From: Anaerolineales bacterium | GTDB taxonomy: Bacteria > Chloroflexota > Anaerolineae > Anaerolineales > UBA4823 | Assembly (NCBI GenBank): GCA_020354045.1 | Contig: CP070639.1 | Location: 2,369,307-2,413,661, forward strand | Length of the DNA: 44,355 nt | Direction: 5' to 3' | Made by a program: the position numbers and the translations under genes | Notes under the pieces: model-generated | What the model saw: only the letters and a program-made list of their open reading frames with translations | What the model was told of the DNA's origin: nothing | Database searches by the model: none | Shown here: positions 1 through 8,085 of the stretch, piece by piece | Layout: each line of letters opens with the position of its first letter | How positions within the stretch are numbered: the first letter of the stretch is position 1

Positions 1-1184
1 GAGTCGTCGGTCCAGTTATCATTCCCTGCGTTCTTGACCTGGTTGTACAGGGTATCTACGTGTGAGGCATTGCCCGGGTTGTTACGGCTGGCCAGCAGGG
101 CCAGGGCGCCGGCGACGTGCGGGCTGGCCATGGAGGTGCCGCTGATGGTGCCGTACTCGCCTTGCTCGAGTGGGAAGGTGGAGAGAATACACACACCCGG
201 GGCAGCAACATCGACTGCGGGGCCCCAGTTGCTGAAATCTGCCAGGGTGTCATCCTGGTCGGCGCGGCAGGTAGGGCTGCCGCTTCCGCCCGGGGCACCA
301 TCGAAATCAGCCAGGGCGCTGACCGACAGGACGTTGTCGAATCCGCCCGGGCTGTAGTTGCTGGCGTCAGCGTCCGAGTTGCCAGCGGCGACGGCGAAGG
401 CGACACCGGCATTGACCGCCCCCTGGATAGCGTCGTACTCGGCCTGGTTGAAGCCACTACCGCCCAGGCTCATATTGGCAACCTCGATGGTGGCAGCGTT
501 GTCGGCGACCCAATCGATGCCGGCCACAATCCAGGAGGTGTAGCCACTGCCCTGCGAGTTGAGCACCTTAACCGACCAGATGCGGGCGCCGGGCGCGACG
601 CCCACCACGCCGATGCCGTTATCAATAGCGGCGATGGTCCCGGCGACGTGCGTGCCATGATAGTGGTCATCATCGCCACCTTGCTTACAGCTGCTTCTAA
701 AGGGGCCGCCGCCGCTGCAGTTCACACCGCCGACCACGTTCAGGTCCGGGTGCTGGAAGTCCACACCGGTATCGATCACGGCGACGTCCACGTCGACGCG
801 GTAATCATCGGTGCCATCGATGCCGAGGTTAGCATTGGTTTTCGCAAAAATGCGCTGGATGCCAGTAGGTACGGTCTGCGCCTCAATCGTGCGCAGCATG
901 TCTTCCACCACGTACGCCACGCGGGGGTCCTTCTCCAGGGCTGCCAGGCGCCCGGCGGGCACCACAGCAGACATGCCTTTCAAGGCATGCTGGTAGACAA
1001 ACCCCACCCGCAAGCCGTAAGCCTGGGCGACTGCCGGCACAGCGGCGCGGACATTGACACCCTCTTTAAAAACGATAATATACGGATCAGCTGTGCCAGC
1101 TGCCCGGGTGGCAGAGGCGCCAAATGCGGTTGCCGCCACCAAGATAAAAACCAATAAAACTGTAGCACGGGTCTTTAACTTCAT
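1..1184 (-). CDS. Secreted subtilisin-like serine protease (S8), C-terminus cut by window edge
   Basis: This gene runs off the left edge of the window, so 394 N-terminal residues are visible and the C-terminus is missing. The start at 1184 follows an AAGGAG ribosome site. A Sec-type signal peptide covers about residues 1-28. Residues 33-100 read as an inhibitor I9 propeptide. The catalytic domain follows, with Asp138 (AVIDTGVD), His176 (HGTHVAG), the oxyanion region (AAGN, about 267-269) and Ser351 (GTSMASPH). The order and spacing fit the proteinase K/thermitase branch, so this is an exported, self-processed endopeptidase, probably used to degrade external protein. The opposite strand also stays open for about 1 kb, but the signal peptide and the complete catalytic triad lie on the minus strand. 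Confidence 0.95.
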   Translation of the reverse strand, partial: MKLKTRATVLLVFILVAATAFGASATRAAGTADPYIIVFKEGVNVRAAVPAVAQAYGLRVGFVYQHALKGMSAVVPAGRLAALEKDPRVAYVVEDMLRTIEAQTVPTGIQRIFAKTNANLGIDGTDDYRVDVDVAVIDTGVDFQHPDLNVVGGVNCSGGGPFRSSCKQGGDDDHYHGTHVAGTIAAIDNGIGVVGVAPGARIWSVKVLNSQGSGYTSWIVAGIDWVADNAATIEVANMSLGGSGFNQAEYDAIQGAVNAGVAFAVAAGNSDADASNYSPGGFDNVLSVSALADFDGAPGGSGSPTCRADQDDTLADFSNWGPAVDVAAPGVCILSTFPLEQGEYGTISGTSMASPHVAGALALLASRNNPGNASHVDTLYNQVKNAGNDNWTDD

Positions 1185-1330
1185 CAAGTTCTCCTTTTGG
1201 TAAGTAGGATGAAAAATTTTCTAACGGACAGCAAATCTCACCAAGGTCATTTCAGGCATGTTGAGCCAGTTGTTGATTTTCTTCTGTCCTCCCTGATCAA
1301 CGCTACCACCCATGACCAACACACAGGTAT

Positions 1331-1360
1331 GCAGGCGATTATCTAGAAATCATCGCCTGC
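1331..1360. repeat. 9-bp inverted repeat upstream of subtilase
   Basis: GCAGGCGAT and ATCGCCTGC are perfect complements separated by 12 nt. The site lies about 150 bp upstream of the subtilase start, so it is either a protein-binding site or a small hairpin. There is no T-tract right beside it, which argues against a simple terminator. Confidence 0.4.
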
Positions 1361-1382
1361 TATTAAAACGTACATTTTCTGA

Positions 1383-1403
1383 TTTTGTAACACTTTTACA
1401 AAA
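1383..1403. repeat. AT-rich 8-bp inverted repeat (operator-like)
   Basis: TTTTGTAA and TTACAAAA form a perfect 8-bp dyad with a 5-nt spacer, the size expected for a dimeric repressor site. It sits about 200 bp upstream of the subtilase. No regulator gene is adjacent, so the partner is unknown. Confidence 0.35.
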
Positions 1404-1635
1404 AATTCGCCTGGCCTGAGCTACCTGGACCAGCAGGTGGTCTAAAGAGTGCTTGCCCCCCTGTCACAGCCAGCCCATTTGCTGGGCTTTCTGGCGGACC
1501 AGGCTCGCCAACGTACCGGATCCTGGGGATATGAGCCTGGCGGGTTGATCCCTGCCGCTAAAATCACCTTTCAATTTTGTGCGATACACGGCCCGGCAAC
1601 ACACAAACCGGGCACCTCGTTTATAATCCCCAGCG

Positions 1636-2655
1636 ATGGAATTTAGCTTTAAGTCAATCATCACACTGATAGCACGCCTTTACCTGCTCGGGCTGTGTGC
1701 CTGGCTGGTGCTCTACCTGGTGAGCGGTGAGCGCCTGCTGACGATCGCCTTGCTGAACAACGTGGTGGTTTATTTTTTCCTGCCCCTGCCACTGGTCGCC
1801 CTGGCAGCCGCGTACACACAGCGCTGGGATTTATGGGTTGGGACGCTGATTGGGGCGGCAACCTTCGCCTGGCTGTGGGGCAGCCTGTTCCTGCCTGCCC
1901 CACCACGCGCTACTGCAGCGGGGGAGACCCTGACGATCATGAGCTATAACGTGCTTGGACTGCACGATTACAGCGATCCGGTGATTGAAAGCATCCGCCA
2001 GGAGAACGCGGATGTGGTGCTGATCCAGGAGCTCAACTATGCCCTGGCGCGGGCACTGCAATCCGAGCTGTCAGCTGAATATCCGTACCAGTCCCTCGAC
2101 CCGCGTAGAGACGTGCATGGCATGGGCACTCTCAGCCGCTACCCGCTGCGGCCTCACGAACAGGAGCTGCCGCTCGACTGGATCGGTACGCCCCAGGAGC
2201 TGTTCCTAGACTGGGACGGGCATACAATCAGCCTGGTGAACTTCCACATGCAATCCAGCACGGTAGACGCGTTGGGCAAGTACAGCCGAGATAACGAAAA
2301 AAGGACTTTACAGGCTCAGGCGCTGGTGGATTTCGCAGCTGGGGCGGGCGCTTTCATCGCAGCTGGGGATGCCAACAGCTCACCGCTGACCACAGCGTAC
2401 CGCCTGCTCAGCCAGAACCTGAATGACGCCTGGCAGCAGGCCGGTTTTGGGTTGGGACACACCTTCCCTGGCAGCGATATCCCCGGCAGCATGCGCCCCC
2501 ATCTGGCAGGCGTGCCAGTGCCGCAGTGGCTGACGCGCATCGACTACATTTTCCACAGCGGGCATTTCAAAACCGTGCAGACCCGCAACACCCGCTTCGA
2601 CGGAGTATCCGACCACCGCGGGGTGGTGGCGGTGTTGAGGTGGGCTGCCCCCTAG
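1636..2655 (+). CDS. Membrane-anchored endonuclease/exonuclease/phosphatase (EEP) family protein
   Basis: This 339-residue protein starts with two or three hydrophobic helices (about residues 8-30, 38-58 and 68-90). An EEP domain follows: MSYNVLG near residue 102, an active-site QE in the segment VVLIQELN, GDANSSPLTTAY (metal and phosphate binding), RIDYIF, and a terminal SDHRGVVA. These are the conserved residues of the DNase I/sphingomyelinase-like fold that hydrolyses phosphodiesters or phosphomonoesters with Mg2+. The catalytic domain probably lies outside the membrane. The natural substrate (nucleic acid, phospholipid or inositol phosphate) cannot be told from the sequence. No strong ribosome site precedes the ATG. 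Confidence 0.85.
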   Translation: MEFSFKSIITLIARLYLLGLCAWLVLYLVSGERLLTIALLNNVVVYFFLPLPLVALAAAYTQRWDLWVGTLIGAATFAWLWGSLFLPAPPRATAAGETLTIMSYNVLGLHDYSDPVIESIRQENADVVLIQELNYALARALQSELSAEYPYQSLDPRRDVHGMGTLSRYPLRPHEQELPLDWIGTPQELFLDWDGHTISLVNFHMQSSTVDALGKYSRDNEKRTLQAQALVDFAAGAGAFIAAGDANSSPLTTAYRLLSQNLNDAWQQAGFGLGHTFPGSDIPGSMRPHLAGVPVPQWLTRIDYIFHSGHFKTVQTRNTRFDGVSDHRGVVAVLRWAAP

Positions 2656-2675
2656 GTATACAGGCAAACAATCGG

Positions 2676-3314
2676 ATGGCAATCTATCTGGACTCCGCCC
2701 TGATCTCCGCAGCCCAAACCGCCAGAGAGCTGGGCTGGGTGAGCGGGATCACCACCAACCCGACCCTGCTGGCGCAGAGCGAGCTGAGCCCAAATGAGAC
2801 CTTGCAGAAACTGGCCGCCCTGATCCCCGGCGAGGTCTGCTACCAGATCACCGCTACGGACCTGTCAGGGATGCTGGTAGAAGGACGAGCCGCACATGAC
2901 CTGCTGGGGGAACAAACGGTGCTCAAGATTCCAGCAACGACCAGCGGGTTCCAGGCTGTGGCGCGCCTCGCCCCAGACATCCCCTGCGCGGTGACCGCCA
3001 TCTTCAGCCCGGCGCAAGCCCTGGTGGCACAGGCGGCAGGGGCACGCTATGTGATCCCGTATGTCAACCGCAGCACGCGCCTGCTGGGAGATGGGCCTGC
3101 CCTGGTGCAACAGATGGCGGAAGTCCTGGCGAGAACCCCTACGAAAATCCTGGCTGCCAGCATTAAAACCCCCGCAGAAGCTGTGGCGGCCTGGAATGCC
3201 GGCGCGCAGATCCTCAGCCTGCCACTGCAGGTGCTGCTGGCATTGGGAGAACACGAGCTGACCCACCAAACGGCAGCAGAATTTTCATCCAGAGGTCGAG
3301 GCATACAGCACTAA
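2676..3314 (+). CDS. Transaldolase-like / fructose-6-phosphate aldolase family protein
   Basis: The 212-residue product is the size of the short transaldolase/FSA (TalC) group. The start at 2676 gives MAIYLDSA, which matches the usual MxxYLDTA opening; a longer reading frame upstream overlaps the previous gene and looks spurious. TTNPT lies near residue 28, the Schiff-base lysine in VLKIPAT near residue 86, the active-site tyrosine in YVIPYVNR, and KILAASIKTP near residue 160. The family interconverts sugar phosphates by aldol cleavage or transfer of a dihydroxyacetone unit. Whether this protein is a true transaldolase or an FSA-type aldolase cannot be settled from the motifs. It starts 21 bp after the EEP gene and may be cotranscribed with it. 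Confidence 0.88.
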   Translation: MAIYLDSALISAAQTARELGWVSGITTNPTLLAQSELSPNETLQKLAALIPGEVCYQITATDLSGMLVEGRAAHDLLGEQTVLKIPATTSGFQAVARLAPDIPCAVTAIFSPAQALVAQAAGARYVIPYVNRSTRLLGDGPALVQQMAEVLARTPTKILAASIKTPAEAVAAWNAGAQILSLPLQVLLALGEHELTHQTAAEFSSRGRGIQH

Positions 3315-3377
3315 GCCAGAGCCAAGCACACCTCCAGATAAACCTACAATTTGGATATTAAAAGTCACAATATGTTA

Positions 3378-3383
3378 TATAAT
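3378..3383 (+). promoter_or_regulatory. Candidate -10 box (TATAAT)
   Basis: A consensus TATAAT lies about 140 bp upstream of the small gene at 3525. The nearest -35-like hexamer (TTGGAT at 3351) is 21 bp away, which is long, so the assignment is tentative. Confidence 0.3.
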
Positions 3384-3524
3384 CATGGATGTAAAGGCGC
3401 TACGGGATAAGATGGAGAGCAGGCCATACTTGTCTGTCTCAACCACACCGCCACGCCCAGTATTCCATCGCGGTCTACATCGCTCGATATAAGCTCTGTT
3501 TCAAACATGATCAGGAGCGCAAAC

Positions 3525-3914
3525 ATGCCAGACCCCATCATCTTCATCAGCCACCATCAGGTAAAGGCAGGCAAGCTCGAAGAGCTACGGGAGTATACCC
3601 AGGCAGGCATGCCTTTGATCGAGGCAGGCAAACCAGGCACGGTAGTCATGCTCGCCTACCTCAATCAAGATAATTCCGAAATAAGCTTCTTTCATCTGTT
3701 CCCCAACGCGCAGGCGATGGACGATCATTTGCAGGGTGCTGACGATCGCTCCCAAAGCGCGTATGAGTACCTGAAGCCCAAAAGTTTCGAGATCTACGGG
3801 AAGCCGAGCGAGCGTGCATTGGAGATGATGAGGAGGCAGGCAAAGCAATTAGGGATGGACTTGCGCGTGGATCCCGGGTATCTAAGCGGTTTCATTCGCC
3901 CGCAGTCCGGTTAA
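3525..3914 (+). CDS. Small conserved hypothetical protein, possible dimeric alpha/beta barrel
   Basis: The start at 3525 is preferred over an in-frame ATG 18 nt upstream because CAGGAG lies at the right distance before it, giving MPDPIIFISHHQ and 129 residues. The first 95 residues alternate strands and helices like a ferredoxin-like (ABM/dimeric alpha-beta barrel) domain: a start strand FISHHQVKAGK, a helix ELREYTQ, then strands TVVMLAYL and EISFFHLF. There is no signal peptide. Some proteins of this fold are small oxygenases and others are ligand-binding or orphan proteins, so no activity is assigned. The gene is monocistronic or paired with the DUF2652 gene 100 bp downstream. Confidence 0.7.
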   Translation: MPDPIIFISHHQVKAGKLEELREYTQAGMPLIEAGKPGTVVMLAYLNQDNSEISFFHLFPNAQAMDDHLQGADDRSQSAYEYLKPKSFEIYGKPSERALEMMRRQAKQLGMDLRVDPGYLSGFIRPQSG

Positions 3915-4018
3915 ATTTGAGCCAACCCTGGTGGAAACAGAACTGCATACCTGCCGGGCAGCTCAAATGGCACATGAAATGAACATCCAGCAAGAAGTAT
4001 GGGGATGCGGAGGGAGCG

Positions 4019-5206
4019 ATGTCAAAAACCTTTGAAGGCTACCTGCTGATCGCAGATATCACCGGCTACACCTCTTACCTGAGCGAATCGGAACTGGAAC
4101 ACGCCCAGGATACACTGACAACCCTGCTAAAAGTGCTGGTAGAGCACACCCGCCCACCGCTGGTGATCTCACGCCTGGCGGGCGATGCGGTCATCAGCTA
4201 CGGCCTGCGGGAAAACTTCTTCCAAAGCCAGACCTTCCTGGAGGTGATCGAGGACACGTACGTCGCGTTCCGCAAAGCTATCGAGCTGATGGTATTAAAC
4301 AACACCTGCCGCTGCAACGCCTGCGCAAACGTCTCCAGCCTGGACTTAAAGTTCTTTTTGCATTATGGCAGCTTCGCGATCCAGCGCATCGCCGAGCACG
4401 ACGAACTGGTTGGGAGCGATGTCAACCTGCTACACCGGTTACTCAAGAACCGAGTTATGGAAATTACCGGGAGGCGCGCTTACATCCTCTTCACTGAACC
4501 TGCCCTCCAGCGGCTAGGTATCAGTGCACTGAATGAAACTATGACCCCGCACAGCGAGTCGTACGAGCACCTGGGTGAAGTCAAAGTGTGGGTACAGGAC
4601 ATGCACCCAGTCTGGCAAAACAAGCGCCAGGCTGCAACCATTAACATCCCAGAAAAAGAGATCAGCTGGCAGTCAGAGTTCGAGATCGCCATGTCACCCG
4701 AGCAGCTATGGGATTATGTAACCCAGCCAGAATTCCGCAATACTTTGATCGGTGCGGACAGAATGGAGCTGGCAAACCGGGTCCAGGGCCGGGTCGCGGC
4801 TGGCAGCATCTACCAGTGCTATCACGGCAACCAGCTGGTGCCGCATACCATCCTGGAGTGGCAGCCTTTCGAGCGCATGCTCACACAGGAAGTGTTTCCC
4901 CTGATGACTGCCAACTCTTATCTGCGTGAATACCACCTGGAAGCTACCGAGGGGGGAACACAGCTGACCGTAACGGTCAGCAAAGGGTCTGGACCAGCGC
5001 TTGGGCGCATATTGATGCGCTTGGTGATGACCATGACCAGCCAGATGATAAACCGCAATCTCACGGCCTTAAAAGCGCAAATCGAAACTGATTATCGCAA
5101 GCGCCAAGAGGGGCTGCAGAGCGATCTCCAACTCAACGCGGACCAGATCCGAGAGGCGGCAGCGGCAAGTCTTGAGGATTTACCTGCCCCATCCAGCAGT
5201 CCATAA
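4019..5206 (+). CDS. DUF2652 (nucleotide-cyclase-like) plus SRPBCC domain protein
   Basis: The 395-residue protein has two parts. Residues 1-200 begin GYLLIADITGYTSYL and continue with SRLAGDAVISYG and FFLHYGSFAIQ, the layout of DUF2652, which resembles class III nucleotide cyclases (the ADITGYT strand and the GDAV strand). A cysteine pair CRCNACAN near residue 100 could bind metal. Residues 215-365 begin WQSEFEIAMSPEQLWDYVTQP and form an SRPBCC/START-like hydrophobic-ligand cavity domain. Catalytic competence of the first domain is doubtful, so a sensory role or small-molecule binding is possible. A GGAGGG ribosome site precedes the ATG. Confidence 0.8.
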   Translation: MSKTFEGYLLIADITGYTSYLSESELEHAQDTLTTLLKVLVEHTRPPLVISRLAGDAVISYGLRENFFQSQTFLEVIEDTYVAFRKAIELMVLNNTCRCNACANVSSLDLKFFLHYGSFAIQRIAEHDELVGSDVNLLHRLLKNRVMEITGRRAYILFTEPALQRLGISALNETMTPHSESYEHLGEVKVWVQDMHPVWQNKRQAATINIPEKEISWQSEFEIAMSPEQLWDYVTQPEFRNTLIGADRMELANRVQGRVAAGSIYQCYHGNQLVPHTILEWQPFERMLTQEVFPLMTANSYLREYHLEATEGGTQLTVTVSKGSGPALGRILMRLVMTMTSQMINRNLTALKAQIETDYRKRQEGLQSDLQLNADQIREAAAASLEDLPAPSSSP

Positions 5207-5309
5207 GGCAGTTTCAAGCAGATGGGGGGGAGCAGAGTTCCCGCCACGCATGGCAGGGGTGAGGGCGCGCTTGTGAGTTGTTCACTTCAGCATAACGACG
5301 AAGACAATC

Positions 5310-5341
5310 AAAAAACGATGCTTGCGAGCGCCGTCAGCATC
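5310..5341 (-). terminator. Rho-independent terminator for the minus-strand aminotransferase
   Basis: Read on the minus strand, GATGCT and AGCATC form a 6-bp stem around a 13-nt loop, followed by G and six T residues. It lies 14 bp beyond the aminotransferase stop codon, between convergent genes. Confidence 0.55.
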
Positions 5342-5355
5342 CCTTCCAGGATTCC

Positions 5356-6558
5356 CTAGACTTCCCTGGCTTCTTTTTCCTGATTGATCAAGGGCGGCAG
5401 CACCTGGACAGCCGCAGGGTCGTTGTTGGCATAGATCACCAGCAGCCCGGCATCGAAGCCAATACGCGTAAATAGCGGGCCAAAATTAGGGTTGGCCAAT
5501 TTCAGACCCATCATCAGCCCACGCTGGCGCGCCTGCAGCAGGACAGCGGGATGCTTAACCAGCAAATCAGCAAAGCCAGCCTCGAATACCCTCGCAATCT
5601 GATTGACGTGTTCCAGAAAACCCGGCTCTTGCAAGACATCCAAGACCTCCAGGGCAACATAACAGCCAACTTCTGCGCCGCCAAAGGTGGATACATGGAT
5701 GAATGGGTTAGCATGCATAAAGGGATTGAGATGTTCGCGATACAGCGTAGCTGTGACCGGGTAGATGCCGCCCGAGAGGCCCTTTCCGGTAACGAGAATA
5801 TCGGGCACCACACCGTAGGTGTCGATGCCCCATAGCGCGCCACAGCGCCCCAGACCGGTCTGGACTTCGTCCTGGATCATCACAGCGCCATGTAAATCGC
5901 ACAGATGGCGCACGCCGGCGAAGAAATCCTCCGGCGGGATTACGATTCCCAGTGTGGCCGGGATGGTTTCGAAGATTACCGCGGCGGTATCTTCATCCAT
6001 GGCGGCTTCCAGGGCCTGCAGGTCGCCGAATGGCACCTGAACAAAGCCCGGAGAGAGCGGCTCGAAAGGCGCCCGATACTGTTCGTCTCCAGCCGCCAGC
6101 GCCAGCCCGGTGTGACCATGGTAACCCCCCATTGCAGAGATCACCTTTGCCCGGCGGGTATGGGCGCGCGCCAGCTTGATCGCCATGTCGATCGCCTCTC
6201 CGCCCGATACGCCGAAGATCACCCGGTTGATATCCCCAGGTGAGACCGCTACCAGCCGCTCGGCAAGCCGGGCACGCGCTTCACTGATCAGGTGGTGGTT
6301 GCCCATGTCCAATTCCGCCAGTGCGTTTTTTAAAGCTGCGATCACCCGCTCGTTGCGGTGGCCCAGGTTGAAAACACCGCCGTTGCAGTGGCAGTTGATC
6401 AGCCTTTTCCCCTCCAGGTCCCAGATGTAGATTCCCTCTCGTTTTCCTACCACGAAGTCGATCCCAGCCTGCGCGAAGAATGCGGCTTTCCCGCTCGAGA
6501 CGTGCTGCGAAAAAAGTTCGGTGATCTTATCTTTCGGATAGCTTGCTATATACGACAT
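5356..6558 (-). CDS. Class III aminotransferase (PLP-dependent)
   Basis: The 400-residue protein is full length for fold-type I class III aminotransferases. The start at 6558 (MSYIASYPKD) follows AAAGGCAGG; a longer frame adds 20 residues with no homology-like content. Visible features are a phosphate-binding VSGGEA (about 118-122), GGYHGHT (144-150), the PLP-ring aspartate D230 in IQDEVQTG, and the PLP lysine K259 in LVTGKGLSGG. Family members act on omega-amino groups (ornithine, GABA, acetylornithine, glutamate-1-semialdehyde) or as phospho-lyases on amino-alcohol phosphates. The gene lies about 100 bp downstream of a kinase-like gene on the same strand, which makes the phospho-lyase option worth considering. 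The substrate is not identifiable from sequence. Confidence 0.9.
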   Translation of the reverse strand: MSYIASYPKDKITELFSQHVSSGKAAFFAQAGIDFVVGKREGIYIWDLEGKRLINCHCNGGVFNLGHRNERVIAALKNALAELDMGNHHLISEARARLAERLVAVSPGDINRVIFGVSGGEAIDMAIKLARAHTRRAKVISAMGGYHGHTGLALAAGDEQYRAPFEPLSPGFVQVPFGDLQALEAAMDEDTAAVIFETIPATLGIVIPPEDFFAGVRHLCDLHGAVMIQDEVQTGLGRCGALWGIDTYGVVPDILVTGKGLSGGIYPVTATLYREHLNPFMHANPFIHVSTFGGAEVGCYVALEVLDVLQEPGFLEHVNQIARVFEAGFADLLVKHPAVLLQARQRGLMMGLKLANPNFGPLFTRIGFDAGLLVIYANNDPAAVQVLPPLINQEKEAREV

Positions 6559-6661
6559 GTCGCAACCTGCCTTTCTAAAACCAATGACCTTAAGATAATT
6601 GGAAGAGCCGAATTGCACACGCCATCAACCAGTACTGTCCAGCCAATCGTTGCCAAAAAGC

Positions 6662-7666
6662 CTATCGCTTGATTCTACCTGGAAGGATGTACGGATAGGG
6701 GCGGAACAAGATGAAGTGATGCAGAAAACGGTCCACCCGGCGCATGGACAAGTACAAGGACCAGATCAGGGCATCCTCGCGATAATAGGACAGCACTTCC
6801 TTTGCCTCGATCGGTTCCAGGTTGAGGCTGCGCGCCTGCGCGGCAAAGAAATTGTTCACCATCACCAGCAGGTCGGGGATCAGCTCTGGCATCTGCTCCT
6901 TGCAGCAGTTTGCCAGCAGATCAATAACCACCAGGCGGAAATCGTAATAGCGAGCGACCACATCTTTCAGGAACAGCCATCTCAGGATCCAGGCCAGGAA
7001 AGAGGGCGCCGACCTCAAAAATAACTCTGGCTCCATCTGTTCAACCCCATGGTAGCGGATAAAGGGGGTGCTGGTATCGACATAAGAAAGTTGGACGCCC
7101 GGCTCGACTCTTGGCTGAATGGGATCGAACTGATTAATCACCCAGTTTGATACCTGACCATCAATGCCGACCTGGCAATCCGCCTGCCGCTGGTTGAATA
7201 TCCACACCTTATACAACTCATGAAGAACACATTCGAACAATATCACTGCGTCTTCGCGTGGCAGCAGGTTCATCGCCTTGTTGCCAATGGCGGGCACGGG
7301 CAATTTGCTCTGAATAATATAGAAGACAGGGCGACCGCTCTGGTTGATGAAAGCAGCGTGACCGTGGCGAGGTAGGTGCACGCCAATATCCTGCTCCAGC
7401 AAGCGGTTGTATTCCTGGTAGGTAAGCAGATACTTGCTCAACTCTTCGCGCGTCTCAAAGATGGAGATGCGCTTGAAAGCGAGTCCATCGAACGTGGCGG
7501 CATGGATCTCAAAGACCGTGCTGATCTCGCCGAAGCCGAGCACACGGCAAGGCACCGCGCTGCGCTCAGGGTGGATCGGATCCAGACCACGCTCAAATTC
7601 AACCAGGCCAGCAAAATCGATCTTAAAACCCGTGGGATTTATGAAATCAATATCGGTACTATCCAT
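6662..7666 (-). CDS. Divergent kinase-like (APH/protein kinase fold) protein of unknown substrate
   Basis: I do not recognise this 334-residue protein with certainty; it may belong to the DUF6206 family. The start at 7666 is set by AGGAGGTG six bases upstream, in preference to an in-frame GTG at 7675. Its motif order resembles a kinase: a glycine-rich stretch LGFGEISTVFEI (43-54), a lysine in AFKRI (K65), a catalytic-loop-like IDGQVSN (D169 and N174, five apart as in HxDxxxxN) and a later metal-ligand-like YVDTSTP (D197). The C-terminal part is helical and aromatic-rich and ends in basic residues. It is probably cotranscribed with the downstream class III aminotransferase. A lipid, sugar or amino-alcohol kinase activity is an inference only. 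Confidence 0.65.
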   Translation of the reverse strand: MDSTDIDFINPTGFKIDFAGLVEFERGLDPIHPERSAVPCRVLGFGEISTVFEIHAATFDGLAFKRISIFETREELSKYLLTYQEYNRLLEQDIGVHLPRHGHAAFINQSGRPVFYIIQSKLPVPAIGNKAMNLLPREDAVILFECVLHELYKVWIFNQRQADCQVGIDGQVSNWVINQFDPIQPRVEPGVQLSYVDTSTPFIRYHGVEQMEPELFLRSAPSFLAWILRWLFLKDVVARYYDFRLVVIDLLANCCKEQMPELIPDLLVMVNNFFAAQARSLNLEPIEAKEVLSYYREDALIWSLYLSMRRVDRFLHHFILFRPYPYILPGRIKR

Positions 7667-7959
7667 GACCAGCACCTCCTGGTATAGAACAGCACCTATA
7701 TTCTAACCTTTTTAGGGTAGTTTAAGTAGCATGGAAAGACCCACAACGAAGACTGAAGTGCTGGCTGGCAAGGCTATTTTTTACATCGCATATGCCTGCG
7801 AATGGAAAGCCAAAATCCATAAAGAGCTTAATAACAGGCTACGCCATCCCAACCTCCCTGTCGGGACGGGACATGACCTCTAGATCCAGGATAGACTATG
7901 TGCGCTAATAAGACAAAGGGGATTAGGCACAAACCTAAAATCGAAATTGGCAGGACAGC

Positions 7960-7987
7960 TTGACATTTTCAGGAAAGTCGCTATAAC
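7960..7987 (+). promoter_or_regulatory. Sigma-70 promoter for the TPR-S24 gene
   Basis: A perfect -35 TTGACA (7960-7965) is followed after 16 bp by TATAAC (7982-7987). Transcription would start near 7994, leaving a leader of about 90 nt before the GTG start at 8086. This is the best promoter match in the window. Confidence 0.65.
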
Positions 7988-8010
7988 CTTAAAGAAAAGA
8001 TATATTTGTA

Positions 8011-8080
8011 CCCTGAAAAGACAGGCACAAAGCCTGCAACCATGTCTGTGATTAACTGACAGATCGTCTATACAGGGAGG
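8011..8080 (+). promoter_or_regulatory. Structured 5' leader with possible Shine-Dalgarno sequestration
   Basis: The leader can fold as a three-way junction. P1 pairs CCCTG (8011-8015) with CAGGG (8073-8077), which covers the ribosome site CAGGGAGG. P2 is CAGGC/GCCTG (8022-8036, loop ACAAA) and P3 is TCTGT/ACAGA (8045-8063). CCTG at 8012-8015 can instead pair with CAGG at 8022-8025, which would break P1 and P2 and free the ribosome site. The CACAAAGCC segment recalls the cyclic-di-GMP-I class, but the rest of that consensus is not met, so no ligand is assigned. Confidence 0.35.
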
Positions 8081-8085
8081 TTTCC

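Larger units (their letters stand above)
1185..1635. other. Divergent intergenic region with three inverted repeats
   Basis: No gene is visible in these 451 bases between the divergent subtilase and EEP genes. The stretch holds a 9-bp inverted repeat at 1331-1360 (GCAGGCGAT/ATCGCCTGC), an 8-bp AT-rich one at 1383-1403 (TTTTGTAA/TTACAAAA) and a small terminator-like hairpin at 1472-1491 (AGCCCA/TGGGCT followed by TTTCT). The first two lie upstream of the subtilase and could be operator sites. No clear -35/-10 pair was identified. Confidence 0.6.
7667..8085. other. Divergent intergenic region with promoter and structured leader
   Basis: No gene is visible in these 419 bases. The stretch contains a nested hairpin of TCCC/GGGA blocks at 7847-7871, a good sigma-70 promoter at 7960-7987 and a structured leader at 8011-8080, the last two serving the S24 gene. 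A weak minus-strand -10 (TAGAAT on the minus strand, 7700-7705) may serve the kinase-like gene. Confidence 0.7.

Noticed and set aside
117..1157. Long plus-strand open frame of 346 codons opposite the subtilase
   Set aside because: The minus strand in this interval encodes a signal peptide and a complete Asp/His/Ser triad, so the plus-strand frame is a GC-driven shadow.
2526..2675. Upstream extension of the transaldolase-like gene
   Set aside because: The extra 50 codons overlap the EEP gene and do not resemble the family; MAIYLDSA at 2676 fits the family start.
8011..8080. A confident cyclic-di-GMP-I riboswitch call
   Set aside because: The segment matches only in part; the upstream AGGGCAAACC block is missing and P1 is only 5 bp. 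It is kept as an unassigned structured leader.
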